Assembly: GCA_030692565.1 (NCBI GenBank)
Contig: JAUYAO010000041.1
Location: 124,001-188,000 of the forward strand
Source of the DNA: Nitrospira sp.
Lineage (GTDB): Bacteria; Nitrospirota; Nitrospiria; Nitrospirales; Nitrospiraceae
Direction: 5' to 3'
DNA length: 64,000 bases
Below are positions 17,279 to 26,545 of the stretch, piece after piece; the first letter of the stretch is position 1; the number at the start of each line of letters is the position of its first letter. Below the pieces are notes generated by a model, which saw only the letters and a program-made list of their open reading frames with translations, ran no database searches and was not told the origin of the DNA. The position numbers were made by a program, and so were the translations under genes.

Positions 17279-17375
17279 GAACGATGGGGATCGTTGCTTG
17301 ACTTTGCACCTCCCTCGCCCTACCCTCCGCGATCATGACGCGCCGGATCCGTCTGAAGCATTGCGGGACAGAAGT
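17279..17375 (+). repeat. Third copy of the RAYT leader with remnant 5' codons
   Basis: This copies the leader of the remnant at 16232-16283: GGGGATCGTTGCTTGACTTT, TTGACT (17298-17303), 17-base spacer, TACCCT (17321-17326), then an ATG (17336) followed by codons for MTRRIRLKHCG. That matches the RAYT start pattern M-A/T-R-x-I/L-R-L-x-x-x-G. It ends 37 bases before the start of the dehydrogenase gene and might supply its promoter. Confidence 0.65.
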
Positions 17376-17411
17376 ATCAGGCCCTGCCGTGAGTCCGTTC
17401 ACCGTCATCCG

Positions 17412-18383
17412 ATGACCCAACCCAAGCTCGTCTACGTCACCCGCATACTCCCTGAGCCGGTGATGACTGCGCTACGACAGCAGTACCGGCTCATTTCTGA
17501 ACCAACAGATCAGCCGCCTTCCTCAGACGAGCAACGCCGCGGCTTTGCCGAAGCCGACGCCGTCATCTGCACGCTGGCCGATCCGATCACCGACGACTTG
17601 CTCGCGGCAGCGCCGCGCCTGAAGATCGTGGCGAACTATGCGGTGGGATACAACAACATCGACGTGGCCGCCGCCACGCGCCGCGGGATCGTGGTGACGA
17701 ATACGCCGGATGTCCTGACGGATGCGACGGCGGATCTCACCTGGGCCCTGATTCTGGCAGTCGCACGACATGTGGTGGAAGGCGACCGATGGGCCCGCTC
17801 CGGGACCTGGCCGGGATGGGCGCCGACTCAAATGCTGGGGACGGATGTCACAGAAAAAACGCTGGGCATCATCGGCATGGGTCGGATCGGGCAGGCTGTC
17901 GCCTTGCGCGCGCAAGGGTTTCGTATGCCGGTGATCTATGCCAGCCGTCGGCCCTGTCCCCCTCCATCCGGTGTCACAACCTGGACTCACCGACCATTGG
18001 AAGAGCTGCTGACGCAGGCCGACTTCGTGTCGGTGCACGTGCCCTTGTCGGAGGCGACGCGCCATCTCATTGGATCGCGCGAGCTGGCCATGATGCAATC
18101 CACCGCCTTTCTGATCAACACGTCCCGCGGACCGGTCGTCGACGAAGCCGCCCTCCTCGTCGCCTTGCGACAAGGGACGATTGCCGGAGCCGGGTTGGAT
18201 GTGTACGAACGCGAACCGGTGATTCTGTCTGGATTGGAACAGCTCTCGAACGTCGTGCTGTTGCCCCATCTTGGATCGGCAACACTGGACGCTCGTTTGA
18301 AGATGGGAATGATCTGCGTGGAAAATATTGCGGCCGTACTTGGAGGCCGGGCTCCGCTGAATCCGGTCATTCGGGGAGTCTAG
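17412..18383 (+). CDS. D-isomer-specific 2-hydroxyacid dehydrogenase (glyoxylate reductase-like)
   Basis: A 323-residue NAD(P)H-dependent enzyme reducing a 2-oxoacid such as glyoxylate. The Rossmann motif GMGRIG is at about residue 156. The catalytic Arg lies in NTSRGPVV (about 238), the Glu in YEREP (about 265) and the His in PHLG (about 285). The VGYNNIDV segment is typical of the GyaR/GhrB group. The frame is open further upstream, but ATG 17412 fits the family N-terminus. Together with the nearby 2-hydroxyacid oxidase it hints at glycolate/glyoxylate metabolism, an inference. Its 3' end overlaps the convergent TPR gene by 3 bases. Confidence 0.9.
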   Translation: MTQPKLVYVTRILPEPVMTALRQQYRLISEPTDQPPSSDEQRRGFAEADAVICTLADPITDDLLAAAPRLKIVANYAVGYNNIDVAAATRRGIVVTNTPDVLTDATADLTWALILAVARHVVEGDRWARSGTWPGWAPTQMLGTDVTEKTLGIIGMGRIGQAVALRAQGFRMPVIYASRRPCPPPSGVTTWTHRPLEELLTQADFVSVHVPLSEATRHLIGSRELAMMQSTAFLINTSRGPVVDEAALLVALRQGTIAGAGLDVYEREPVILSGLEQLSNVVLLPHLGSATLDARLKMGMICVENIAAVLGGRAPLNPVIRGV

Positions 18384-20374
18384 CTGGCGATGCGAAACTC
18401 ACTCTGGGCAGATGACGCCTTGCCTCGGAGGAACTCCAGCCGTTGCGGAACATCATGGAATGCCGGAATCATCTGGTAGGTGGTGACGGCCTTCCCCCAC
18501 TGCGATTCAGCTTCATACAACATCCCCAGCTCGTAGCGAATCGCCTGCCCCTTCGCTCCCTGGCAGCGAGGATCAGACAGGACCGCTTCCAAGCCGCGAA
18601 TCGCCTGCGCATATGCACGCTGGTCCTTGAGACACAGCGCTGTCATGAGACAGGAATCCAGATAGAACGAATCGGCTGACTTGGACACATGAAACTCGTC
18701 CATCGCGTCTTCGTAGAGCCCCATATTCTTGTAGGCAATCCCCAAGGTGAAATGCGCCTCATAGTCTGGCGGCAGTTCCGCAGACGGCACCGATGCTGTT
18801 TCAGCCATGACAGCTGGGATTGCCATCGGCTCAATGGAGATAGGCTCAACCGCCTGCGGTATCTCCGGAGGCGCATTCGTCAGCCAGGCGCCGGGACGCG
18901 ACGTCTCTGTCTCCGCTGCCGCCATTGTCGCTGCTGATGATCCGTCATCGACCGATGGCTCACTCGCACTCAGAGATACCGGAGCACCATCCGGGATCGC
19001 GTCATTGACGGGAATCTGCCAGGCCTCGGACGACACCGCGCGCGGGACGGTAAACAAATGATCGTCAGGAACCGCTCCGTCTAATGTGAATTCCGGAGAC
19101 TCGACGACCGACGGCGATGCGACCGGCTCCGGAGCGACCGTTTCCGCAACAGACTGTACGACTGATTCGACGACACCCGCAGGCTCAACCGGAGCCTCAC
19201 CACCCATAAGGACGGTCAGGCGTGTAACCAAGTCGGAGTCCGAGGCAAGCAGCTTGACCTTCTCAAAGAGCTCCTCGTGCAAACTCTCCATCCCTGCTTC
19301 GGGATGAAGCAATAACAGCTCCACCGCCCTCGCATACTGCTGTGCGGCAGCAGCGGAATCGCCTTTTTCCTCGAAGAGTTCTGCCGACAATTCAATGAGG
19401 GGAACCGAATTCGGCTCGGCAGCCAGGAACTCCGAGACCAGCGCTTCGGCCAATGGATAATCCTGCGCGCGGAGTGCGGCGCCGGCCAGGAAGCGATACT
19501 CTCCCAACGCCACCTGCACGTCGCCGCGCTGCAGATGGAGCCGCGCGAGCAATTGGCACACCTGCGGATTTCCCGGTTCCCGCGTCAGCAACTGGTTGAG
19601 GATCGCCTCAGCTCCGGCATACTGTTTCTCATCCATCCGGCGCGTCGCTTCAGCCAACAAATCTAACGGCTCCGACGGCCTGCTCGCCATGGTGGCCATA
19701 TGGCCGGACGCTGCGGGCTTTCCCGGAGCAGCCCCGCCTTTTTGCGCACCCTCGACAAACTGAGCGGCTTCGTTGTTCTTCGGATCGATCCGGAGCACGG
19801 CGAGATAGGCATCCTTCGCCTCATCGTAGCGGCCCTGCGCCGATCGCTCCCGCCCGAGTTGCAGATAGACTTTGGTCGCTTCGTCCTGAAGATTTTCTTG
19901 GAGGCACAGCTCCGCCACACGCTGCTGAGCGTCGAGGTTCGATGGATCCTGGCTGACGATCTTCTTATAGACCTCCAGCGCCTCTTTGCCTTTTCGCTCT
20001 TTGAGGTAATACTTCCCCAGCGTGAGATAGTCCTGGACCGCACTGCTCAACAAACCACGTTCCGCATTGAGATCACCGAGATGGCGGTAGACTTCGTACC
20101 GGGTGGGATCGACTTTAAGGATCTTTTTGTAGGTCGCGATCGCCTTCAGCGTTGCGCCTTCCGATCGGAAGCCGGCCGCCGCTTGAAGAAACGCCGTGAT
20201 CGCTTCGGGCACGGCGTTGCGTTTGAGATGAAGATCGCCGATCGAGTTGTGAATACTGCCGTCGTTCGGAGCTTCTCCGGCCAGCTTCCGCCACTCAGCA
20301 ATAGCCGCGTCGTACTGGCCTTTAGCGGCCAACAACTGCGCACTTTGGAGAACTTTTGTCCGATCAAGGGCCAA
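18380..20374 (-). CDS. TPR-repeat protein, 664 aa
   Basis: Multiple tetratricopeptide repeats are visible in the N-terminal third (about residues 1-200: GQYDAAIAEWRKLAGEAPND, then repeated units), again at about 240-370, and near the C-terminus (ALCLKDQRAYAQAIRGLEAV). A low-complexity Ala/Pro/Val/Glu linker (about 400-540) separates them. There is no signal peptide, so it is probably a cytoplasmic scaffold. The start is TTG (20372-20374) after AGAGGT; it is the only start consistent with the first repeat. Its partner is unknown. Confidence 0.8.
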   Translation of the reverse strand: MALDRTKVLQSAQLLAAKGQYDAAIAEWRKLAGEAPNDGSIHNSIGDLHLKRNAVPEAITAFLQAAAGFRSEGATLKAIATYKKILKVDPTRYEVYRHLGDLNAERGLLSSAVQDYLTLGKYYLKERKGKEALEVYKKIVSQDPSNLDAQQRVAELCLQENLQDEATKVYLQLGRERSAQGRYDEAKDAYLAVLRIDPKNNEAAQFVEGAQKGGAAPGKPAASGHMATMASRPSEPLDLLAEATRRMDEKQYAGAEAILNQLLTREPGNPQVCQLLARLHLQRGDVQVALGEYRFLAGAALRAQDYPLAEALVSEFLAAEPNSVPLIELSAELFEEKGDSAAAAQQYARAVELLLLHPEAGMESLHEELFEKVKLLASDSDLVTRLTVLMGGEAPVEPAGVVESVVQSVAETVAPEPVASPSVVESPEFTLDGAVPDDHLFTVPRAVSSEAWQIPVNDAIPDGAPVSLSASEPSVDDGSSAATMAAAETETSRPGAWLTNAPPEIPQAVEPISIEPMAIPAVMAETASVPSAELPPDYEAHFTLGIAYKNMGLYEDAMDEFHVSKSADSFYLDSCLMTALCLKDQRAYAQAIRGLEAVLSDPRCQGAKGQAIRYELGMLYEAESQWGKAVTTYQMIPAFHDVPQRLEFLRGKASSAQSEFRIAS

Positions 20375-20443
20375 GACAGACCTCTATGAAGAAGAATAGG
20401 CAAACGCTAACAGTCTCAATAGGTTTTGTCCAGAAAATGGCAG

Positions 20444-20483
20444 AAACGAAAGGGGCGTGTTTTCCCTGAAGAAAACACGCCCC
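20444..20483 (-). terminator. Intrinsic terminator of the cold-shock gene
   Basis: A perfect 13-bp inverted repeat (GGGGCGTGTTTTC at 20452-20464, GAAAACACGCCCC at 20471-20483) with a 6-base loop lies 25 bases past the stop. On the minus strand it is followed by a T-rich run (TTTCGTTTCTG). Confidence 0.85.
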
Positions 20484-20507
20484 CACCCTAGCGGTCTATG
20501 CAGAGTT

Positions 20508-20723
20508 TTACGCGGACAGCTCGCCCTTCAACACGTTGGCGGCTTGCGGCCCTTTCGCTCCTTGCACGATGTCGAACTCAACCGGTTCGCCTTCTTTCAA
20601 GGTCTTAAAGCCATCGCCCTGAAGCGCTGAATAGTGCACAAAGACATCATCCCCGCTATCCAATCGGATAAAGCCGAAACCCTTCCGATCATTGAACCAC
20701 TTCACTGTTCCTTTGGTCTTCAC
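20508..20723 (-). CDS. Cold-shock domain protein (CspA family)
   Basis: A 71-residue single cold-shock domain that binds single-stranded nucleic acid and acts as an RNA chaperone. RNP1 KGFGFI is at 14-19 and RNP2 VFVHY at 27-31. The start is GTG at 20721-20723 behind a strong AAGGAGG. A leader of roughly 170 bases separates it from a promoter-like element, as expected for cold-shock genes whose 5' UTR responds to temperature; that regulation is inferred. Confidence 0.93.
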   Translation of the reverse strand: MKTKGTVKWFNDRKGFGFIRLDSGDDVFVHYSALQGDGFKTLKEGEPVEFDIVQGAKGPQAANVLKGELSA

Positions 20724-20899
20724 AAGATCCTCCTTTTCTCAATGACTACGTGTAGTTACGCAGTCTGCCAAACACGCCGTACAGAGACACAGATGATTGC
20801 GATGAACAGAAAGAGAGAAGTGAGGAGATCGACTGACGGGCGTCTGCAGAAAAATTGAATCACGCACAGAACCCATCGGTGAAATGATAAAGCGAAGTG

Positions 20900-20928
20900 G
20901 AAGTACCACAGCACTTTCACCTTGTCAA
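20900..20928 (-). promoter_or_regulatory. Putative promoter of the cold-shock gene
   Basis: On the minus strand a perfect -35 TTGACA (complement of 20923-20928) is followed by a 17-base spacer and a weak -10 TACTTC (complement of 20900-20905). The predicted transcript would have a leader of about 170 bases. Confidence 0.4.
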
Positions 20929-20963
20929 GGGACGCATTCGGCCCGGGCCATATCCGCACGCGG

Positions 20964-20992
20964 TTTACAAGGTCGCACGACTGCCCTATAGT
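20964..20992 (+). promoter_or_regulatory. Putative sigma-70 promoter of the lptF operon
   Basis: TTTACA (20964-20969), 17-base spacer, TATAGT (20987-20992). Transcription would start near 20999, giving a leader of about 23 bases before the GTG at 21022. Confidence 0.6.
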
Positions 20993-21021
20993 GCCGCAAC
21001 GCGCTCACGACCGTTACGCTT

Positions 21022-22113
21022 GTGATTCTACGAACACTACTCGACCGGTATATTTTCACAGAACTCCTCGCCCCGTTCGGGCTGAGCCTGGGGGCGTTGT
21101 GCTTCGTGATGCTCACGCGAGAGCTTCTGCGTCTCGTCGAGCTCTTGGTGTCAAAAGGCGTCGGCCTCTGGTCTGTACTGAAAGTCTTCGCGACCCTCCT
21201 CCCGTCGTTCCTGGTCCTGACGCTGCCCATCGCCGGCATTATCGCCTCGATCACGGCCTTCGGACGCCTCTCCTTCGACAAGGAACTTGTGGCCATGCGG
21301 GCCGCGGGACTGAGCCTCTACCGGCTCACCCAGCCGGTCCTCTTATTTGCCCTCTCGGTCTTTACCTTGACGCTCGTCCTCTCCCAATGGGGACAGCCGT
21401 GGAGTTCGGTGAATCTGAAGAAAGTCGCGCTCAACCTCCTTCGAGACCAACTGGTGCTGGCCCTGGAACGAGGCACGTTCAATGAACCTGTTCCCAAATT
21501 AGTGATCTATATTCCGGATAGCGGATCCGGGCAGGCGACATCCGGCATCTTCATATCGGACGAGCGCAGCCCTGATGAGCCTCGCATTATCGTGGCCGAT
21601 GACTTTCAGGTCCTCATGGATCCTGAGCATGAACAGGTCGCACTTCGACTCGTGAACGGCGTCATTCATAGCCAGCCGGATGTCGTCGATCAATATCAAC
21701 AGGTCTCGTTTACCAGTTACGACCTGAAGATGAGCCTGAACCAAAGCGGGTATGCCACGACTGAAGAGCGTCCGACCTACGCTTCGATTCAAGCCCAACT
21801 GACTGCCAGCCAAGGGAAGGACACGCAAGCCTTGCGTCGCCTGATGGAGTACTACAAAGACTTGGCCTTTCCGACCGCCTCGCTGGTGTTCTGCTTACTG
21901 GGCGTCCCGGTCGGCATTGTCTCCAAGCGATCGGGACGGATGGGCGGATTCGCCGTCGGCGTGCTGATCGTCGTCGCGTACTATATTTTGAATATCGCCT
22001 GCGAATTCCTCGTCACCACGCTCTGGATCTCCCCGTTTGCCGGCGCCTGGATGCCGAATGGATTATTTACGCTCCTCACCGCCTGGCTGTTCTGGAAAAT
22101 GAGCTACGAATAA
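21022..22113 (+). CDS. lptF: LPS export permease LptF
   Basis: A 363-residue YjgP/YjgQ-family inner-membrane protein: three N-terminal transmembrane helices (about 12-120), a periplasmic beta-jellyroll (about 130-260) and three C-terminal helices. With LptG and the ATPase LptB it extracts lipopolysaccharide from the inner membrane. Order relative to the next gene and the FGRLSFDKELVAMRAAG coupling helix support LptF. The GTG start has no clear ribosome-binding site and follows a good promoter. lptB is not in this window. Confidence 0.85.
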   Translation: MILRTLLDRYIFTELLAPFGLSLGALCFVMLTRELLRLVELLVSKGVGLWSVLKVFATLLPSFLVLTLPIAGIIASITAFGRLSFDKELVAMRAAGLSLYRLTQPVLLFALSVFTLTLVLSQWGQPWSSVNLKKVALNLLRDQLVLALERGTFNEPVPKLVIYIPDSGSGQATSGIFISDERSPDEPRIIVADDFQVLMDPEHEQVALRLVNGVIHSQPDVVDQYQQVSFTSYDLKMSLNQSGYATTEERPTYASIQAQLTASQGKDTQALRRLMEYYKDLAFPTASLVFCLLGVPVGIVSKRSGRMGGFAVGVLIVVAYYILNIACEFLVTTLWISPFAGAWMPNGLFTLLTAWLFWKMSYE

Positions 22114-22118
22114 GCCCG

Positions 22119-23210
22119 ATGACGATTCTCTTTCGCTATATTCTTCGCGAGTACGCCAAGATCTTCCTGATGTGCTTTTCAGGGCTGATGACGATCTATC
22201 TCGTGATCGACTTTTTCGAAAAAGTCCGCCGCTTTCTCAAGTTCGACGCCAACATGGTCGACGTCCTCACCTATTTTGTCTTGAAGACTCCCGCGATATC
22301 GTTTCAGATCACCCCGCTGGCAATCCTCATGGCGACGCTCCTGACTCTGGGACTCCTCGCGCGCAACAATGAGATTACCGCCATGCGAAGTTGCGGGATC
22401 AGCTTGACCTGGATTGCCTCCCCCTTCCTTATTTTCGCCGCGTGCATTTCCTTGATCCTGTTGAGCTTCAGCTCAACGGTGATTCCGCTGGCCTTAGAAA
22501 AAGCCGAGGAGATCAGGCTCATCCGCATCGAAAAGAAGCCGGCCCCCATGGCCGTCAAAGCGCCTCGCCCCTGGATCCGCATGGGATCGGACAGCCTGAT
22601 GCACGTCGCAGAGGTCGAGATCGGCGGAGCGGTTCTCCATCGGGTGCATCTCTACCATTTTCAAAACGGGTTTCGATTAGACCGCATGACGGAAGCCGCG
22701 ACCGCGACCTATACCCCGGACGGATGGATGCTTCAGAACGGAAACCAGCGGCGGTTCCACCCGGACGGATCGGTGGCGCTCGTCCAATTCGGACAGCAAC
22801 CGGTCGAGTTGTCGCTGATTCCCGACGACTTTTCGACCTGGCTGGCCGGAGATTCCGAAACGATGACCATCAGAGATATTCGTGGATACATGAGCCGCTT
22901 CAAGAACGAAGGCAGTTCATTTGCCCGCCTGCTGACCGACTATTATGGGCGTCTCGCCTTTCCCTTCGTCGCGGTCATCATGGTCATCGTGGGCATTGCC
23001 CTCAGCCTCCGGCGAAGCGGCGTCCGCGGCGGCACCATGGCGGTTGGGATTGGCCAGGCCTTCGTGGTGGGATTCTGTTATTGGACGACACATTCCATTG
23101 CGATCGCCCTAGGACGAGGCGGGCTGCTCGCCCCCATGCTGGCCGGATGGATCGCCAATTTGCTCTTTGCAAGCTTTGGCCTCTACCTCCTGCTCAAAGT
23201 ACGCTACTGA
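22119..23210 (+). CDS. lptG: LPS export permease LptG
   Basis: The second YjgP/YjgQ permease, also 363 residues with the same 3+3 helix layout and periplasmic domain. The coupling helix region reads LGLLARNNEITAMRSCGISL. Five bases separate it from lptF, so the pair is co-translated. Assignment of F versus G is by order and similarity of pattern. It forms the LptB2FG transporter in the inner membrane. Confidence 0.85.
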   Translation: MTILFRYILREYAKIFLMCFSGLMTIYLVIDFFEKVRRFLKFDANMVDVLTYFVLKTPAISFQITPLAILMATLLTLGLLARNNEITAMRSCGISLTWIASPFLIFAACISLILLSFSSTVIPLALEKAEEIRLIRIEKKPAPMAVKAPRPWIRMGSDSLMHVAEVEIGGAVLHRVHLYHFQNGFRLDRMTEAATATYTPDGWMLQNGNQRRFHPDGSVALVQFGQQPVELSLIPDDFSTWLAGDSETMTIRDIRGYMSRFKNEGSSFARLLTDYYGRLAFPFVAVIMVIVGIALSLRRSGVRGGTMAVGIGQAFVVGFCYWTTHSIAIALGRGGLLAPMLAGWIANLLFASFGLYLLLKVRY

Positions 23211-23279
23211 CACCGGTTGACTGCACGCAGACCTTCCGGTAAGTAGTGACCGAACCTGTGTGAATAAGGAGTATGACGC

Positions 23280-24536
23280 GTGGCTAGTCGGGTCGTAATT
23301 ACAGGCCTGGGGGTGGTATCGCCGATCGGCATCGGCGTGAGCACCTTCTGGAAGTCGGCCATGGCGGGACAGTCGGGCATTTCAGCGATTACATCCTTCG
23401 ACCCGTTTCCCATGGATGGCTACCGGTCGAAGGTCGCCGGACAAATCCGACACTTCTCCCCTGAACAGCACATCGGTTCCTCGCTTGGCGACCGTGTCGA
23501 CCGGTACGCGCAGTTTGCCCTTGCGGCAAGCCGCGAGGCGTTGTCCGATTCAGGCATGCACATGGAGAAGGAATCCCCTCATCGAGTTGGCGTCATTGTC
23601 GGAGCCGGTATGGGCGGCATGGTGATGGGCGAACGGGAAATTACGCAACTCTATCTGCATCAGAAGCCGCACCGCGTTCATCCCAACTTTATCCCCGTCA
23701 TCACGCTGAATTCCGCGTCCGGAATTGTCGCGATGGCCACCGGCGCGAAAGGGCCCAACTTTACGATTTCAACAGCCTGCTCATCCAGCGCCCATGCGCT
23801 CGGCCAGGCCTGGTACTGCATTCGAACCGGACAAGCCGATGCGGTCATCGTCGTCGGAGCCGATGCGAGCATTACCCCGCTCGTCTTCGCAGGGTTCTGT
23901 TCGCTGCGCGCGCTTTCCAGCAAATTCAACGACCAACCGGAGCGGGCCTCCCGCCCGTTCGACCGGAACCGGGACGGATTTGTGATGGGAGAAGGCGCCG
24001 GCGCGCTGATCGTGGAGTCGCTTGCCCATGCCAAGAAGCGCAAAGCCCGCGTCTATGCTGAACTCGCCGGCTATGCCGCGACGAGCGAAGCCTATCATAT
24101 GGTCATCCCCCGCGAAGACGGCGAGGAAGTCGCCACCACTATGAAGCTGGCGTTGAAGGCCGCTGATGTCAGCCCGTCGGAAGTGGACTACATCAACGCC
24201 CACGCCACATCGACCAACATCGGCGATGCCGTCGAATCCAAAGCGATCAGAGCGCTGTTTAAGAATCGCGCGGACAAAATCGCCATCAGCGCGACCAAAT
24301 CGCTGGTTGGCCATACCCTGGGCGCCGCCGGCGCGATCGGAGCCATCGCCACAACATTGGCCATTCATACGGGACACATCCATCCCACCGCCAATTATGA
24401 CGATCCTGACCCTGACTGCCGGCTGGGCGGCCTCAGCCGCGATCCACAAGAGAAGAAGATTCGAGCCGCGCTCCTGAACGCGTTCGGCTTCGGCAGCAAC
24501 AATGCTGCAGTCGTCTTGAAGCAATTTCGTGCCTAA
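23280..24536 (+). CDS. fabF: 3-oxoacyl-[acyl-carrier-protein] synthase II
   Basis: A condensing enzyme of fatty-acid elongation, 418 residues. The active-site Cys lies in STACSSSAHALG (about residue 166), with His residues in NAHATSTN (about 306) and KSLVGHTLGAAGA (about 342). The start is GTG 23280, eight bases after AAGGAG; an ATG at 23273 is out of frame. It lies just upstream of a carrier-protein gene and lpxD, so it may serve lipid A acyl-chain supply rather than being the only housekeeping copy. Confidence 0.92.
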   Translation: MASRVVITGLGVVSPIGIGVSTFWKSAMAGQSGISAITSFDPFPMDGYRSKVAGQIRHFSPEQHIGSSLGDRVDRYAQFALAASREALSDSGMHMEKESPHRVGVIVGAGMGGMVMGEREITQLYLHQKPHRVHPNFIPVITLNSASGIVAMATGAKGPNFTISTACSSSAHALGQAWYCIRTGQADAVIVVGADASITPLVFAGFCSLRALSSKFNDQPERASRPFDRNRDGFVMGEGAGALIVESLAHAKKRKARVYAELAGYAATSEAYHMVIPREDGEEVATTMKLALKAADVSPSEVDYINAHATSTNIGDAVESKAIRALFKNRADKIAISATKSLVGHTLGAAGAIGAIATTLAIHTGHIHPTANYDDPDPDCRLGGLSRDPQEKKIRAALLNAFGFGSNNAAVVLKQFRA

Positions 24537-24564
24537 GCGACTCCCGACCAAGAGGAATGACACC

Positions 24565-24882
24565 ATGGCTGACCGAGTGATCGTCGAGAAGATTATCCAG
24601 GCTCTTTCAGAATATCTCAAACGAGACGCCAGCACCATCAAAGCCTCGCACCATCTTCGCGATGACCTCGGCCTGGACTCCATGGCGGTGATTGAATTGC
24701 TCTACAAGATCGAAGAAACGTTCGACCTTCAAATCCCCGACCAGGACCTGGTCGGCCTGGCCACCGTTGGCTCGGTCGCTTCCTACGTCGAAGGACGTCT
24801 GGCACCGGCGAAGCCGGTCGCCAAGAAGGCATCCAAGCCAACGGCGACGAAGTCGCCCACGAAACGAAAGGCGAAGTCATGA
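24565..24882 (+). CDS. Acyl carrier protein with a basic C-terminal tail
   Basis: A 105-residue carrier protein. The 4'-phosphopantetheine attachment Ser39 sits in [11 protein letters not shown]. The carrier domain ends near residue 80 and is followed by an unusual Lys/Ala/Pro/Thr-rich tail ([20 protein letters not shown]). Normal AcpP is about 78 residues and acidic to the end. ATG 24565 follows AAGAGGA. Its stop overlaps lpxD by 4 bases, linking it to hydroxyacyl transfer in lipid A synthesis. Confidence 0.85.
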   Translation: MADRVIVEKIIQALSEYLKRDASTIKASHHLRDDLGLDSMAVIELLYKIEETFDLQIPDQDLVGLATVGSVASYVEGRLAPAKPVAKKASKPTATKSPTKRKAKS

Positions 24883-25976
24883 GCACGCCCTCCCCCTCGA
24901 TCACGCTGACGCTCAATCAGGTTCATCAGCTCGTCGGAGGGGAACTCCATGGAAATGGGACGACTCCCATTACGACAGTGGACAGCCTTCCGGATGCCAC
25001 AGCCGAAGCCATCGCTTTCGTGAGCAGCGACAAGGACTTGAAAATACCGGCCGGCATCAAGGCCGGCGCACTGCTCGCGCATCGTCACCTGCCGGAGTTG
25101 TCGATCCCCCACATCGTCGTGACGAATCCCAAGCTTGCCTGGGCCCGCGTGGCTCAACGATTGACTCCGCCATCTCTCCCGCGTGGCATTGCAGCGGATC
25201 TCACCAGGGGCCAGGATGTCGAGATTGGAGCGGAGGTATCTATTTGGCCGTCTGTGACTCTTGGTGATCGCGCTAAAGTCGGCGCCCGCGTGACCCTCTA
25301 TCCCGGCGTCTTTCTGGGATCCGGCTCCACGATCGGAGACGATTCAATCCTCTACCCCAATGTCGTGATCCGCGAAGGGTGCTCCATCGGCGCCCGTGTC
25401 ATCATTCATAGCGGAACCGTGGTGGGCTCAGATGGCTTCGGGTATGCGCAGGATCAGGGACGACACGTGAAGATTCCCCAGCTCGGCGGAGTGGCGATCG
25501 AAGACGATGTGGAAATCGGAGCCAACGTGACGATCGACCGCGCGACCACGCGGATGAGGCACACGCGCATTCAGACCGGAACGAAGGTGGATAATCTCGT
25601 TCAGATCGCCCACAACGTCACGATCGGCGCCCATTCCATCGTCGTCGCGCAGGTCGGCATTGCCGGGAGCACGACCATCGGACAGCATGTGATGATCGGG
25701 GGGCAGGCCGGATTGGCCGATCACATCACGATTGGGGATCAGGTCATGATCGCCGCCCGAGCCGGAGTCAATCGGAGCCTTGAACCCAATCAGATCGTCT
25801 CCGGAGCGCCGGTCATGCCACACGAAACCTGGATGAAAGCACAAGCCGTCATTCCCAGACTTCCGGAGCTCCGCCAGCTGGTGAGGAGCCTGGAACAGCG
25901 AGTGGCAACACTGGAAACCCAGCTTGCCCAGACGCCCCGCCCGTCAAAGAAGCCGTCGGCACGCGCCCGCAAGTAG
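24879..25976 (+). CDS. lpxD: UDP-3-O-(3-hydroxyacyl)glucosamine N-acyltransferase
   Basis: Transfers a 3-hydroxyacyl chain from ACP to the 2-amino group of the lipid A precursor. It has an N-terminal uridine-binding domain (about 1-100), a left-handed beta-helix of hexapeptide repeats (about 105-315, many [IV]GxxxxI units) and a C-terminal helix. The catalytic His is in [11 protein letters not shown] (about 245). At 365 residues it is a little longer than E. coli LpxD (341), with a Lys/Arg-rich tail. It overlaps the carrier-protein gene (ATGA). Confidence 0.93.
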   Translation: MSTPSPSITLTLNQVHQLVGGELHGNGTTPITTVDSLPDATAEAIAFVSSDKDLKIPAGIKAGALLAHRHLPELSIPHIVVTNPKLAWARVAQRLTPPSLPRGIAADLTRGQDVEIGAEVSIWPSVTLGDRAKVGARVTLYPGVFLGSGSTIGDDSILYPNVVIREGCSIGARVIIHSGTVVGSDGFGYAQDQGRHVKIPQLGGVAIEDDVEIGANVTIDRATTRMRHTRIQTGTKVDNLVQIAHNVTIGAHSIVVAQVGIAGSTTIGQHVMIGGQAGLADHITIGDQVMIAARAGVNRSLEPNQIVSGAPVMPHETWMKAQAVIPRLPELRQLVRSLEQRVATLETQLAQTPRPSKKPSARARK

Positions 25977-26020
25977 CCTCTGTTGATTCGGACCGGTCTA
26001 ATTACCTTTTCAGGATCCTG

Positions 26021-26545
26021 CTAGACGCGGCCCCGCCAGAAAAACAACCGCGCCCAATAGAACCCGGCCCATGGCAAGAGAATGGCGGGAACAATCGAGA
26101 CCTGTCCGATTGACAGCGCCAGCCACGACCCTCCAAGCATGACCCCTGCACCGAGCATATACGCCATCGGGATCAACGAACGCCCCGGATGCTCCAAGGC
26201 AGGCGGTTCAGGAACTTTGGCCCCCTTCTTACTCTGCTTGGCCGTAGCCACGCGTATACGAGCCGCCAGGACCTCTGGAAACGATCGCAAGAGATAGGAA
26301 TGGTAGAGAGACTGGGCAAACCCCAGCGCCGCACCCAATGCAATGAGCCCCGTGCTCTGAAGGAAGGTTCCCCAGGTATACTGATCGGTGGCAAACAGTT
26401 GATACCCTAGTCCTGCGACTCCACCGAGCATACTGACCAAACCGACCAACCCAGAAGGAATGAGAATGTAGGTCTTGACGTAGTCATGCGCGTGTTTCGT
26501 AACTTGCTCCGGCCGTTGTACAGTAATCAGCTTGGGCACAATCAC
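26021..26545 (-). CDS. Hypothetical inner-membrane protein, 174 aa
   Basis: Four hydrophobic segments are visible: about 28-50, 60-78, 126-143 and 147-166. A basic, Lys-rich cytoplasmic loop (ATAKQSKKGAKVPEPP) lies in the middle. No family is recognised. The first in-frame start is GTG 26545; a second GTG two codons later is also possible. It is convergent with lpxD, and its stop is followed by a short motif also seen after cobO. Confidence 0.55.
   Translation of the reverse strand: MIVPKLITVQRPEQVTKHAHDYVKTYILIPSGLVGLVSMLGGVAGLGYQLFATDQYTWGTFLQSTGLIALGAALGFAQSLYHSYLLRSFPEVLAARIRVATAKQSKKGAKVPEPPALEHPGRSLIPMAYMLGAGVMLGGSWLALSIGQVSIVPAILLPWAGFYWARLFFWRGRV

Noticed and set aside
17523-18269. 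248-codon minus-strand frame opposite the dehydrogenase
   Set aside because: The plus strand encodes all catalytic motifs of the dehydrogenase; the antisense frame shows none.
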